A stretch of 9,488 nt of DNA, taken from the NCBI GenBank assembly GCA_002391275.1, contig DGSC01000064.1, positions 1 through 9,488 of the forward strand, read 5' to 3'. Shown piece after piece: positions 1 through 7,100 of this stretch. The notes beneath the pieces were generated by a model. The model searched no databases, was not told where the DNA came from, and was given only the letters and a program-made list of their open reading frames with translations. The stretch's first letter is position 1. Each line of letters opens with the position of its first letter. This DNA is from Prevotellaceae bacterium UBA4372 (GTDB lineage: Bacteria; Bacteroidota; Bacteroidia; Bacteroidales; Bacteroidaceae). A program made the position numbers and the translations under genes.

Positions 1-146
1 TGGTGGTGGCCGAACAGAACATGGGTCAGCTTGCCGCCTACCTCCGCATGAAAGTCGACAACTTCGTGCCCGCACAGTTCAATGAAGTCAAAGGCCAGCC
101 CTTCGTAGTCAGCGAACTCGTAGAAGCTTTCAAACAACTATTATAA
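1..146 (+). CDS. korA: 2-oxoglutarate:ferredoxin oxidoreductase, alpha subunit (KorA), 3' end only
   Basis: Only the last 47 codons are in the window; the frame starts at base 3 and stops at TAA 144-146. The visible tail (VVAEQNMGQLAAYLR, then KGQPFVVSELVEAF) resembles the C-terminal part of 2-ketoacid:ferredoxin oxidoreductase alpha subunits, where a conserved ENxxGQL-type segment precedes a terminal helix. The enzyme converts 2-oxoglutarate and CoA to succinyl-CoA and CO2 while reducing ferredoxin in the cytoplasm. The assignment is strengthened by korB downstream on the same strand, since alpha and beta subunits are normally adjacent. Here they are separated by about 465 nt that hold a repeat and a DUF559 gene. 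The ketoacid specificity (2-oxoglutarate rather than another) follows from the KorB match, not from this fragment. Confidence 0.85.
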   Translation, partial: VVAEQNMGQLAAYLRMKVDNFVPAQFNEVKGQPFVVSELVEAFKQLL

Positions 147-179
147 GCCCACCCCTAACCCCTCCCCAAGGGAGGGGAA
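147..179 (+). repeat. Left copy of a 33-bp G/C-rich inverted repeat
   Basis: The repeat begins on the base after the korA stop codon. Its reverse complement matches 669-701 at 31 of 33 positions, so the two copies form an inverted pair around the DUF559 gene and the korB start. The copy also contains its own hairpin at 159-177: CCCCTCCC, loop CAA, GGGAGGGG, an 8-bp perfect stem. It could fold in the korA transcript, but no T-tract follows, so it is not a typical intrinsic terminator. Similar CTCCC/GGGAG palindromes recur between genes in many Bacteroidetes genomes; that is from memory. Confidence 0.85.
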
Positions 180-226
180 CTCAGATCCTCTTGAAACCAA
201 TTGAGAAGAAAGGCCTCTTTATTCCT

Positions 227-619
227 ATGGAGAAGAAAAGCTATTTCTATCACCAAGCAGATCCTGCCCTCTATCCCCTGCTACAAGAGTTTGCAAAAAA
301 AAATCGTTCAAATCCAACAGATGCAGAACGTGTCCTATGGCAATATCTGAAAGATAAACAACTTGGACATTTCAGGCGACAATATATCATAGGTGATTAT
401 ATCGCAGATTTTATATGTCTGAGCACGAATCTAATCATCGAATTAGACGGAGGCTATCACCAATTGCCCGAACAGCAAATGAGTGATGAATTGAGGACAC
501 AATGGCTGGAATCAAGAGGATTCAAGGTGGTGCGATTTAGTAATGAAGAGTTATTAGACTCTCCTGAGAGTGTAATGAACAAGATTAAAGAATATCAAGC
601 AATACAAGGTCATGAATAA
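227..619 (+). CDS. DUF559 endonuclease-like protein (Vsr/PD-(D/E)xK-like fold)
   Basis: This 130-residue protein belongs to the DUF559 family, related to very-short-patch-repair-type endonucleases. Visible family features are the N-terminal YFYHQADPALYPLLQEFA segment, TDAERVLWQYL (32-41), FRRQYIIGDYIADFIC (49-64), IIELDGGYH (70-78) and the closing VVRFSNEEL (101-109). D61, E72 and D74 are the likely acidic catalytic or metal-binding positions. The start is ATG 227; an in-frame TTG at 191 would add 12 residues, but the family usually begins close to the YFYH block. The gene is visibly richer in A and T than korB, which suggests transfer. It lies between korA and korB on the same strand, its stop overlaps the korB ATG by 8 nt, and inverted repeat copies flank it. 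Its substrate and role are unknown; repair, restriction or mobility are all possible. Confidence 0.85.
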   Translation: MEKKSYFYHQADPALYPLLQEFAKKNRSNPTDAERVLWQYLKDKQLGHFRRQYIIGDYIADFICLSTNLIIELDGGYHQLPEQQMSDELRTQWLESRGFKVVRFSNEELLDSPESVMNKIKEYQAIQGHE

Positions 620-1697
620 TATCAACTATAATCCCGCTTCACTCCAGCGTGTTGCAAGCGGAAACGAATCCCCCTCCCTTGGGGAGGGGTTAGAGGTGGG
701 CCCCGCCTCTTATAAGAAAGGTCAGCCGCGTTGGTGCCCCGGGTGCGGTGACCACTTCTTCCTGGCCAGCCTGCACAAGGCCCTGGCCGAAATCGGTGTG
801 GCACCCAAGGACATCGCCGTCATCAGCGGCATCGGGTGCAGCTCGCGTCTGCCCCACTATATGGCCACCTATGGCATGAACACCATCCACGGCCGCGCAG
901 CAGCTATCGCCACCGGCGCCAAAGTCACCAATCCCAAGTTGGATGTGTGGCAGGTCAGCGGCGACGGCGACGGCCTGGCTATCGGCGGTAATCACTTCAT
1001 CCATGCCAACCGCCGCAACATCGACCTGAACATGATCCTGCTGAACAACCGCATCTATGGCCTGACAAAGGGACAGTATTCGCCCACCTCGCCGCGCGGT
1101 TTCGTGTCGAAGTCAAGCCCCTATGGCACCGTGGAAGACCCCTTCCGCCCCGCTGAGCTGTGCTTCGGTGCCCGCGGCCATTTCTTCGCCCGCGCCGTGG
1201 CTACCGACGCCCCCGGCACCATCGAGGTGCTGAAGGCAGCCCATGCGCATAAAGGCGCCAGCGTCACCGAGATCCTGCAGAACTGCGTCATCTTCAACGA
1301 CGGCACTCATGCCAGCGTCTACGACAAGGAAGGTCGCAAGAAGAACGCTATCTATGTGCGCCACGGCGAGAAGCTCGTGTTCGGCGAGAACAATGAGTTC
1401 GGCCTCGTGCAGCAAGGCTTCGGTCTGAAGGTCGTGGAGATCGGCAAGGATGGCTACACCATGGACGACATTCTCGTTCACGACGCCCATTGCGAGGACA
1501 ACACGCTCCAGCTGAAGCTCGCCCTCATGGGCAACGGCGACGGCTTCCCCATCGCTCTCGGCGTCATCCGCGACGTGGAGGCTCCCACCTACGACGAAGC
1601 CGTGGAGGCACAGATAGCCGAGGTCAGCGCTCAGAAGAAATACCACAACTTCGCCGAGCTGCTCGAGACCAACGACATCTGGGAAGTCCGCGAGTAA
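612..1697 (+). CDS. korB: 2-oxoglutarate:ferredoxin oxidoreductase, beta subunit (KorB)
   Basis: The beta subunit carries thiamine pyrophosphate and works with KorA in oxidative decarboxylation of 2-oxoglutarate. The sequence shows the hallmark WCPGCGDH (41-48), ISGIGCSSRLPHY (71-83), and the TPP/Mg motif from GDGDG (117-121) to NN (145-146), followed by IYGLTKGQYSPTSPRG. The C-terminal part (VIFNDGTH, DAHCEDNTLQLKLALM, FPIALGVIRDVEAPTY) matches the Bacteroidales form. The start is ATG 612, overlapping the DUF559 stop by 8 nt, which permits translational coupling. Residues 20-30 (SPSLGEGLEVG) are exactly the translated 33-bp repeat at 669-701, inserted between a native-looking N terminus (MNNINYNPASL) and SYKKGQPRWCPGCG. 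An in-frame GTG at 696, with GGAGG eight bases upstream, is an alternative start that would omit most of the repeat. The TPP site lies well away from the insertion, so the enzyme is probably active. Confidence 0.96.
   Translation: MNNINYNPASLQRVASGNESPSLGEGLEVGPASYKKGQPRWCPGCGDHFFLASLHKALAEIGVAPKDIAVISGIGCSSRLPHYMATYGMNTIHGRAAAIATGAKVTNPKLDVWQVSGDGDGLAIGGNHFIHANRRNIDLNMILLNNRIYGLTKGQYSPTSPRGFVSKSSPYGTVEDPFRPAELCFGARGHFFARAVATDAPGTIEVLKAAHAHKGASVTEILQNCVIFNDGTHASVYDKEGRKKNAIYVRHGEKLVFGENNEFGLVQQGFGLKVVEIGKDGYTMDDILVHDAHCEDNTLQLKLALMGNGDGFPIALGVIRDVEAPTYDEAVEAQIAEVSAQKKYHNFAELLETNDIWEVRE
669..701 (-). repeat. Right copy of the 33-bp inverted repeat, translated inside korB
   Basis: This copy is inverted relative to 147-179, with two mismatches. 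It holds the same internal hairpin (671-689, 8-bp stem, TTG loop). Its 33 bases coincide exactly with korB codons 20-30, so it adds 11 residues without shifting the frame. In the korB reading direction the copy also supplies a purine-rich GGAGGGG eight or so bases before an in-frame GTG at 696. Confidence 0.85.
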
Positions 1698-1776
1698 GCG
1701 AGTGGAGAACCAAGCTCGCTGGAGCTCTCCCGAGCGTGAACGGACTCGGCAAGAAATGCCACGTGAGGTAATAAAA

Positions 1777-1840
1777 AAACACGACCGGTCGCGCAGGGAT
1801 GTCTCAATGGTGAGACAGGCCTATGCGACCGGTCGTGTTT
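1777..1840. repeat. Long hairpin: 16-bp perfect inverted repeat with a nested stem
   Basis: The arm AAACACGACCGGTCGC (1777-1792) is perfectly complementary to GCGACCGGTCGTGTTT (1825-1840). The 32-nt interior holds a second hairpin, GTCTCA-ATGG-TGAGAC (1801-1816), and a few further pairs join the two. A run of seven A at 1773-1779 means the minus-strand transcript ends in a T-tract, while the plus strand has only three T after the stem. It could therefore act as a terminator reading leftward, although no minus-strand gene is nearby, or as a weak one after korB. It could also be a dispersed repeat. The adjoining 1698-1776 holds no gene I recognise, only a small AGCTC-GCTG-GAGCT stem at about 1713-1726. 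Confidence 0.7.
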
Positions 1841-1889
1841 ATGATAAACACTGGAGGACTTTTCAAGACTCCTATTACAACGAAGAGAT

Positions 1890-2813
1890 ATGACAGAGCC
1901 TTTGCTCATCACGAGCACTCAGAACCCTAAGATCAAGCGCTTGCTGGAACTCCAACAGAAGTCGTCGGAGCGCCGCAAGAGCGGCTTGTTCGTTGTCGAA
2001 GGCCGCCGCGAACTTGAGCACTGCTTGGCGGCAGGCTACGAGGTGGAGAGCGTGTACGTTAGAATGACGAATGACGAATCTCGCTTCGCTCGTAATGACG
2101 AATATAACTTAGCATCGACGAAGGAAGGAACATATTATTCGTCATTCGTCATTCGTCATTCGTCATTAAAAGGCGAAGCCGATGATTCGTCATTCGTCAT
2201 TCGTCATTCTTCATTCTTCAACGTCGCCCCCAACGTCTACGAACGTATCGCCTACCGTGGCAGCACAGAAGGCATCGTGGCCATAATGAAGGCCAAGGAA
2301 AGAGGGCTGGAAGAACTGACAGGAAGCTGTGAGGGCCCCGCTCCCCTCTTCATCGTTCTGGAATCAGTAGAGAAGCCAGGCAACCTCGGAGCCGTATTGC
2401 GTTCGGCTGATGCCGCCGGCGCCACGGCCGTCATCGTCTGCGACCCGCTAACCGACCTCTACAACCCCAACCTCATCCGCGCATCCATTGGCGCCTGTTT
2501 CACCGTGCCGACGGTGGCCTGTAGCTCGGAGGATTGTATTGCCTTCCTAAAGAAACACGGCATACAGATTCTCACGGCACAGCTACAGGACTCGAAGCCC
2601 TACTACGACACACCGATGACACAGCCCACGGCTATCGTCATGGGAACGGAAGCAACAGGGCTCACCGACCAATGGCGCCAGGCTGCCGATGCCCATATCC
2701 GCATCCCCATGCTCGGCCGGTTGGACTCGCTCAACGTCAGCGTCTCGGCGGCCATACTCCTTTTCGAGGCCGTGCGGCAACGACAAAACAACTTAACCGT
2801 TCATCATGACTAA
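1890..2813 (+). CDS. SpoU/TrmH-family RNA 2'-O-methyltransferase with repeat-derived insertion
   Basis: The protein probably methylates a ribose 2'-OH in rRNA or tRNA using S-adenosylmethionine, through the trefoil-knotted SPOUT fold. The N-terminal substrate-binding part includes ITSTQNPKIKRLLEL (7-21) and GLFVVEGRRELEHCL (32-46). The catalytic part carries motif 1, GNLGAVLRSADAAGA (164-178) with the conserved Asn and Arg; motif 2, AIVMGTEATGL (248-258); and motif 3, IPMLGRLDSLNVSVSAAIL (272-290). All key residues are present. Residues 58-110 are unusual: they translate a GAATGAC/ATTCGTC repeat and include SSFVIRHSS twice. Family members normally pass from this point directly to the FNVAPNVYERIAYRGSTEG block, so the protein is longer than usual. 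The start ATG 1890 begins the conserved N terminus. The gene ends in an 8-nt overlap with queH. The exact RNA target (for example RlmB-like) cannot be read from the sequence. Confidence 0.92.
   Translation: MTEPLLITSTQNPKIKRLLELQQKSSERRKSGLFVVEGRRELEHCLAAGYEVESVYVRMTNDESRFARNDEYNLASTKEGTYYSSFVIRHSSLKGEADDSSFVIRHSSFFNVAPNVYERIAYRGSTEGIVAIMKAKERGLEELTGSCEGPAPLFIVLESVEKPGNLGAVLRSADAAGATAVIVCDPLTDLYNPNLIRASIGACFTVPTVACSSEDCIAFLKKHGIQILTAQLQDSKPYYDTPMTQPTAIVMGTEATGLTDQWRQAADAHIRIPMLGRLDSLNVSVSAAILLFEAVRQRQNNLTVHHD
2062..2219 (+). repeat. GAATGAC / ATTCGTC heptamer array inside the methyltransferase gene
   Basis: The array has a left part in one orientation (GAATGAC units at 2062-2079 and a short copy at 2093-2103) and a right part in the opposite orientation. 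The right part is four ATTCGTC units plus ATT (2137-2167), a 17-nt spacer, then three ATTCGTC and two ATTCTTC units (2185-2219). The two orientations make an imperfect inverted repeat. Together they span codons 58-110 and leave the frame open. The unit translates as a cyclic IRHSSFV peptide. Confidence 0.9.
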
Positions 2814-3402
2814 ACACAAAAGCGCCATAGACGTTCCCGAAGGCCTCACACGCGTACTCCTTCACGCCTGTTGCGCCCCTTGCTCCAGCGCTATCGTAGA
2901 GTGGTTGCTGGCCAACAACATACGCCCTACGATTTTTTATTACAACCCCAACATCTATCCCCGCGAGGAATACGAGATACGCAAGGCGGAAAGCAAGCGC
3001 CATGCCGAGAGCCTCGGCATAGAATGGATTGACGACGACTGGCGGCACGACGAGTGGTTGCAGGGCGTCTGCGGTCTCGAAGGTGAGCCCGAGCGCGGCC
3101 TTCGCTGTGCCCGTTGCTTCGAGCTTCGCCTCACGGCAACAGCCCGCAAGGCCGTGGAGCTTGGCATCAACTGGTTCAGCACTACGCTGGCATCGTCGCG
3201 CTGGAAACGTCTGGACCAAATAGAAAGCGCCGGTTACGCAGCCGAAGCTACGGTAACCGGCGCTCGTTTCTGGGCTCAGAACTGGCGTAAGGGCGGCTTA
3301 CAGGAACGCCGCAACCAGCTCCTTAAGGAATATTGCTTCTACAACCAGCAGTACTGCGGCTGCGAATTCAGCTTCCGTCAATCGAAGACCTTGAACTCAT
3401 AG
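2806..3402 (+). CDS. queH: Epoxyqueuosine reductase QueH
   Basis: QueH performs the last step of queuosine synthesis, reducing epoxyqueuosine to queuosine in tRNA; it is a metal/Fe-S enzyme unrelated to QueG. The 198-residue protein shows the family signature: HACCAPC (20-26), the YYNPNIYPREEYEIRK block (45-60), CARC (101-104), FSTTLASSRWK (124-134) and the C-terminal CGCEFSFRQSK (184-194). C22, C23, C101 and C104, and probably C184 and C186, are the metal-binding candidates. The ATG at 2806 overlaps the upstream stop by 8 nt, so the gene is likely co-transcribed with the RNA methyltransferase, which fits a shared role in RNA modification. The last 25 nt overlap the convergent deacetylase gene. 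Length matches the family. Confidence 0.95.
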   Translation: MTKHKSAIDVPEGLTRVLLHACCAPCSSAIVEWLLANNIRPTIFYYNPNIYPREEYEIRKAESKRHAESLGIEWIDDDWRHDEWLQGVCGLEGEPERGLRCARCFELRLTATARKAVELGINWFSTTLASSRWKRLDQIESAGYAAEATVTGARFWAQNWRKGGLQERRNQLLKEYCFYNQQYCGCEFSFRQSKTLNS

Positions 3403-4043
3403 CCTTCCGCGATGAGCCATTCAAGTGCTTCGGGAAGGATCTTATGCAGCTTGTCGATACTTCGCAGCGAGTCGTGAAAAGTGATGATTGACCCGTTGCG
3501 GGCGTAACGTTTCACATTGGCCAGCACCTCATCAGCATTGAGCCACGTACTATAGTCACGCGTGACAAGATCCCACATGATGATCTTGTAGCCCTTGTAG
3601 CGCATGACTTTGTACTGAAGTGTGCGCATCCATCCGTGCGGGGGGCGGAAGAGTTTTGCCTGACCAAGCACGCCTCCATCTCCCTTGAGCCCTAAATCGG
3701 CCATCTTCGCCATTATCTCCTCCAGCGTCTTATCGGCATTCTTGAGGTAGTTCTTACTTAGGTATTTCAGACCATCGATATGGTTGAAGGTGTGGTTCCC
3801 TATGCGATGTCCAGCCTCCACGACCTGACGAAACACATCGGGATACTTGCGCACGTTGTCGCCCACCATAAAAAAAGTAGCCTTGATGCCATAGCGAGCC
3901 AGGGTATCAAGGACGAAAGGAGTAGCCTCTGGGATGGGGCCGTCGTCGAAGGTCAGATAAACGGCCTTCACCGACGGATCCATGCGCCATACGGCATGAG
4001 GATATATCCACCGCAGGAAGCGGGCAGGTTGTTCGATGATCAA
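3378..4043 (-). CDS. Polysaccharide deacetylase (NodB homology domain)
   Basis: This is a 221-residue carbohydrate esterase 4-type deacetylase that removes N- or O-acetyl groups from a glycan such as peptidoglycan; the substrate is unknown. The NodB motifs are TFDDGP (31-36, D33 base and D34 metal ligand), HRIGNHTFNH (79-88, H84 and H88 metal ligands), RPPHG (133-137), MWDLVTRDY (156-164) and ITFHDS (187-192, catalytic H190). There is no signal peptide, though the N terminus (ARFLRWIYP) is mildly hydrophobic. I use the TTG start at 4043: no ATG precedes M21, a stop lies nine codons upstream, and homologues I recall begin with a similar IEQPARFLRW sequence. The 3' end overlaps queH by 25 nt on the opposite strand. 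It lies 152 nt downstream of the DUF2723 gene on the same strand and may be co-transcribed with it; I saw no clear terminator in that gap. Confidence 0.94.
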   Translation of the reverse strand: MIIEQPARFLRWIYPHAVWRMDPSVKAVYLTFDDGPIPEATPFVLDTLARYGIKATFFMVGDNVRKYPDVFRQVVEAGHRIGNHTFNHIDGLKYLSKNYLKNADKTLEEIMAKMADLGLKGDGGVLGQAKLFRPPHGWMRTLQYKVMRYKGYKIIMWDLVTRDYSTWLNADEVLANVKRYARNGSIITFHDSLRSIDKLHKILPEALEWLIAEGYEFKVFD

Positions 4044-4195
4044 GGGACGGATGCTGCTCAGCAGCGATTAGGGCGCCTCGGGCGCGGTAAAAAAAAAGAG
4101 CCTTCGGAGCGGTTGGGGAATAGCAAAAGATCTCTCTCTCGCAACGTCGTTCAACGTTTTCATTCCTCACCGCGCCGAAGCGCTCTCGTCTATTT

Positions 4196-7100
4196 TCAAT
4201 TCATGTTTGCGCGACGCTGGAATTGCTCGAAGTAGGCCTGGAAAGCAGCTTCGTAATGCTGCGACTTCTTCACGTCGGCTGTATCAAGCACCTTCATTGC
4301 GTTGGACATTTGCAACAAATAATAGTAGCAATCCTCGGCACTCAGCTGCAAACGGTTGTCAGGCAAGCTAACATACCACCGGCAATACTCAGAAGCGTTC
4401 TTGGCTACAGCGTCAGCTATGGCAGCAGCCTGCTGCATCTTTCCGCAATCGAGATACACCTGAGCCAGTTCAAGAGAGCCTCCCTGATGGTTGTGAGGCA
4501 CGCTGGCGGCGGGTATTTCTTTCTCGATTTTATTGGCCACTTTCAGCGCCTTGTCCTTCTTTCCTTGCTTCACCAGCTCTACGGCCAGCTGTGCGAAGAT
4601 ACGGCGATGGGTGTAGCACATGCGCATGACGGTCTCGTCGAGATATATATCGGGGTTGTTGACACCTCCGAACTTGAAGCGGTTCATCAGGTTGTCGTAC
4701 ATCTTGTCTGTGTCCACACGCCGGCCGGAAGCATTGGTGTTGAAAGGCGTAATACGGTTGGCCAAGCCCTCCTGCACAAAGTTGTCGCCAAGATTGCCAT
4801 AATTGTCCGAACCGACCGTCATAGCCACATAGAGCGGACGCTCCCAGTTGCAACGTGCCAGCATCTCGTACATCATCATCTCACTCTTGTAGACGGCATG
4901 CTTGCCCTTGAGACTGATATGCATGACATCGGGGATAGAGTCTGCTGCTATCATCATGCCTGAGCGCTTCACAGCCTCTTTGTCGATGGTAATGACCATA
5001 GAATCTGTGGGGAAGATCTGCATATCCTTGTTGTCGCTCAGAATCCATTTATCAATAATGGTCGAGAGCTCATAGGGATTTTCGCCAAGAAGTTGCTTGG
5101 AGGTGATGGGATCATCCTTGTAGTACTCGATAGCCTGCTCCAAGGTTCCCGGACTAACGCGTATGCCTTCACGCGTTCCTGCCACGTATTGAATGCGCTT
5201 CCATGAGATAGGCACACTGGGCGAGTCGTAAGCAGGGCGGCGCATCTGGTCGATGTACCAGTCGGTTTGCAGGTACGAGAGGTTGCAGACGCGGGCATCG
5301 GTGCGCACACCTTCGGTCTCTTGGTTGTACCAAAGCGGGAAGGTGTCGTTGTCGCCGTTGGTGAAGATCACGGGGAAGCCCTTCTGCGGCAGCGACTGCA
5401 AATAGTTCTGCCCGAAGTCGCGGCAGGTGTAGCGACCGCTGCGGTCATGGTCGTCCCATGTCTGCGACACCATCTGCAGCGGTACGAACAGGCACACGAG
5501 CGAGAGCAGTGCGCCAAGCATGGCCTTGCCCGTACGGCGTTCCAGCCAATCGGCCACGGCAGCTGCACCAAGACCAATCCAGATGGCAAAGGCGTAGAAT
5601 GATCCGGCGTAAGCATAGTCGCGTTCACGCGGCTGCTGAGGCGTCTGGTTGAGGTAGACGACGATGGCCAGACCAGTCATGAAGAAGAGGAAGAACACCA
5701 CCCAGAACTGCTTGACGCCGATAGGGTCGCCATCGCGTTCTTTCCACGCTTGCCAACAGAGGCCGAGGAGGCCGAGAAGCAGAGGCAGGCAGAAGAAAAC
5801 GTTACGTCCCTTGTTCTCGCGCAACTCTGAGGGCAACAGGCTTTGGTTACCCAGGCGCATATTATCTATGAAGGGAATGCCCGACAGCCAGTTGCCATGC
5901 TCGAGCTCGCCGTTGCCCTGAATATCGTTCTGGCGTCCGGCAAAGTTCCACATAAAGTAGCGCCAGTACATGAAGTTGACCTGATACGAGAGGAAGAAAC
6001 GTATGTTCTCCAACTGCGTAGGCATCTTCACCATGATAGGTTCGCCACAACGGTCATAGGGCACCTGATAACCTTCGATGCCCCCCATCCAAGCTTCATA
6101 GGCAGGGGCATGACGGTCGGAGTACATGCGGGGGAAGAACATATTCTGCGCATACTCATACTCCACATCATAGCGCTGCAGTTCGTAGCGGTCGGGTTCG
6201 TCGGCCGTAGCTTTCTCCTTGCGCTGATAGACGGGCGCGCCCTGTTTCGACACTGGCACGCAATAGCCACCCTCTGTCTTCAGCTTCACCTGTGAGCCGT
6301 AAGCCTGACCATAGAACAAGGGCCGTGAGCCATACTGTTCGCGGTTGAGGTAGCTGCCGAGGGTAAAGATATCCTCGGGCGAGTTCTGGTCCATAGGCGT
6401 ATTAGCTGTAGAACGGATGACGATGAGAGCATACGACGAGTAGCCTATCATGATCATGAGCATGCACAGCAGCGAAGTGTTCATCACACGGGCTGAAACC
6501 AAAGGATAGCCTTCGCGCTTCCACTGTAGCAGGCCATAAAGCGCGGCCAAGATTACAGCGCCGATGGCGATGCTCTTCCAACCATAGCCATAGAAAGGTA
6601 TGCCCAACATGGCCACGGCAATGAGGTAGGCGATGTTCATGCGTAAGCGTGAGCGCTCGGCCATGGATTCCCAGATAGCCCACAGCACCACGGCCACGAG
6701 CAGAATGATATAGACGATGAGGCCACTGTTGAAGGGCAGCGAGAACGTGTTGACGAACAGCAATTCAAACCATCCGCCCACCTTGACGATGCCGGGCACG
6801 ATGCCGTACAACACGGCAGCCACGAGCACAAAAGAGCCCAGCAGGGCGTAGATGGAACCTTTGAGCGTGGCGTTCTGTGAACGTTTGTAGTAATAAATCA
6901 GCACCAATGCAGGCAGGCACAGCAGGTTCAGCAGGTGCACACCGATGGAGAGGCCCGTAAGATAAGCTATGAGCACCAGCCAGCGGTCGGAATGCGGCTT
7001 GTCGGCATTATCCTCCCACTTGAGCATCAGCCAGAAGACGACGGCCGTGAAGAGGCTCGAATAGGCATAGACCTCGCCCTCGACAGCCGAATACCAGAAC

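Noticed and set aside
147..701. Conventional insertion sequence
   Set aside because: DUF559 is not a known transposase, and I see no target-site duplication next to the inverted copies.
1113..1646. 177-codon minus-strand frame within korB
   Set aside because: Antisense shadow of a G/C-rich, strongly conserved gene; Val/Ala/His-rich product without motifs.
1702..1893. 63-codon plus-strand frame overlapping the methyltransferase ATG by 4 nt (ATGA)
   Set aside because: It is mostly the translation of the 1777-1840 hairpin, begins directly after korB without a leader, and matches no family I know. The neat overlap could be chance.
1631..1918. 95-codon minus-strand frame across the korB end and the hairpin
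   Set aside because: It runs antisense through korB and the repeat, with no promoter or family likeness.
2137..2219. CRISPR-like array
   Set aside because: The units are contiguous 7-mers without unique spacers and lie inside an open coding frame.
4071..4110. Intrinsic terminator after the DUF2723 gene at the nine-A tract (4089-4097)
   Set aside because: On the minus strand the T-tract is preceded only by a weak, bulged stem, and the strong GCGCC/GGCGC stem lies on the wrong side of it.
4223..4963. 246-codon plus-strand frame opposite the DUF2723 gene
   Set aside because: Antisense to a well-supported 1103-residue coding region; its composition mirrors that gene and no domain is visible.
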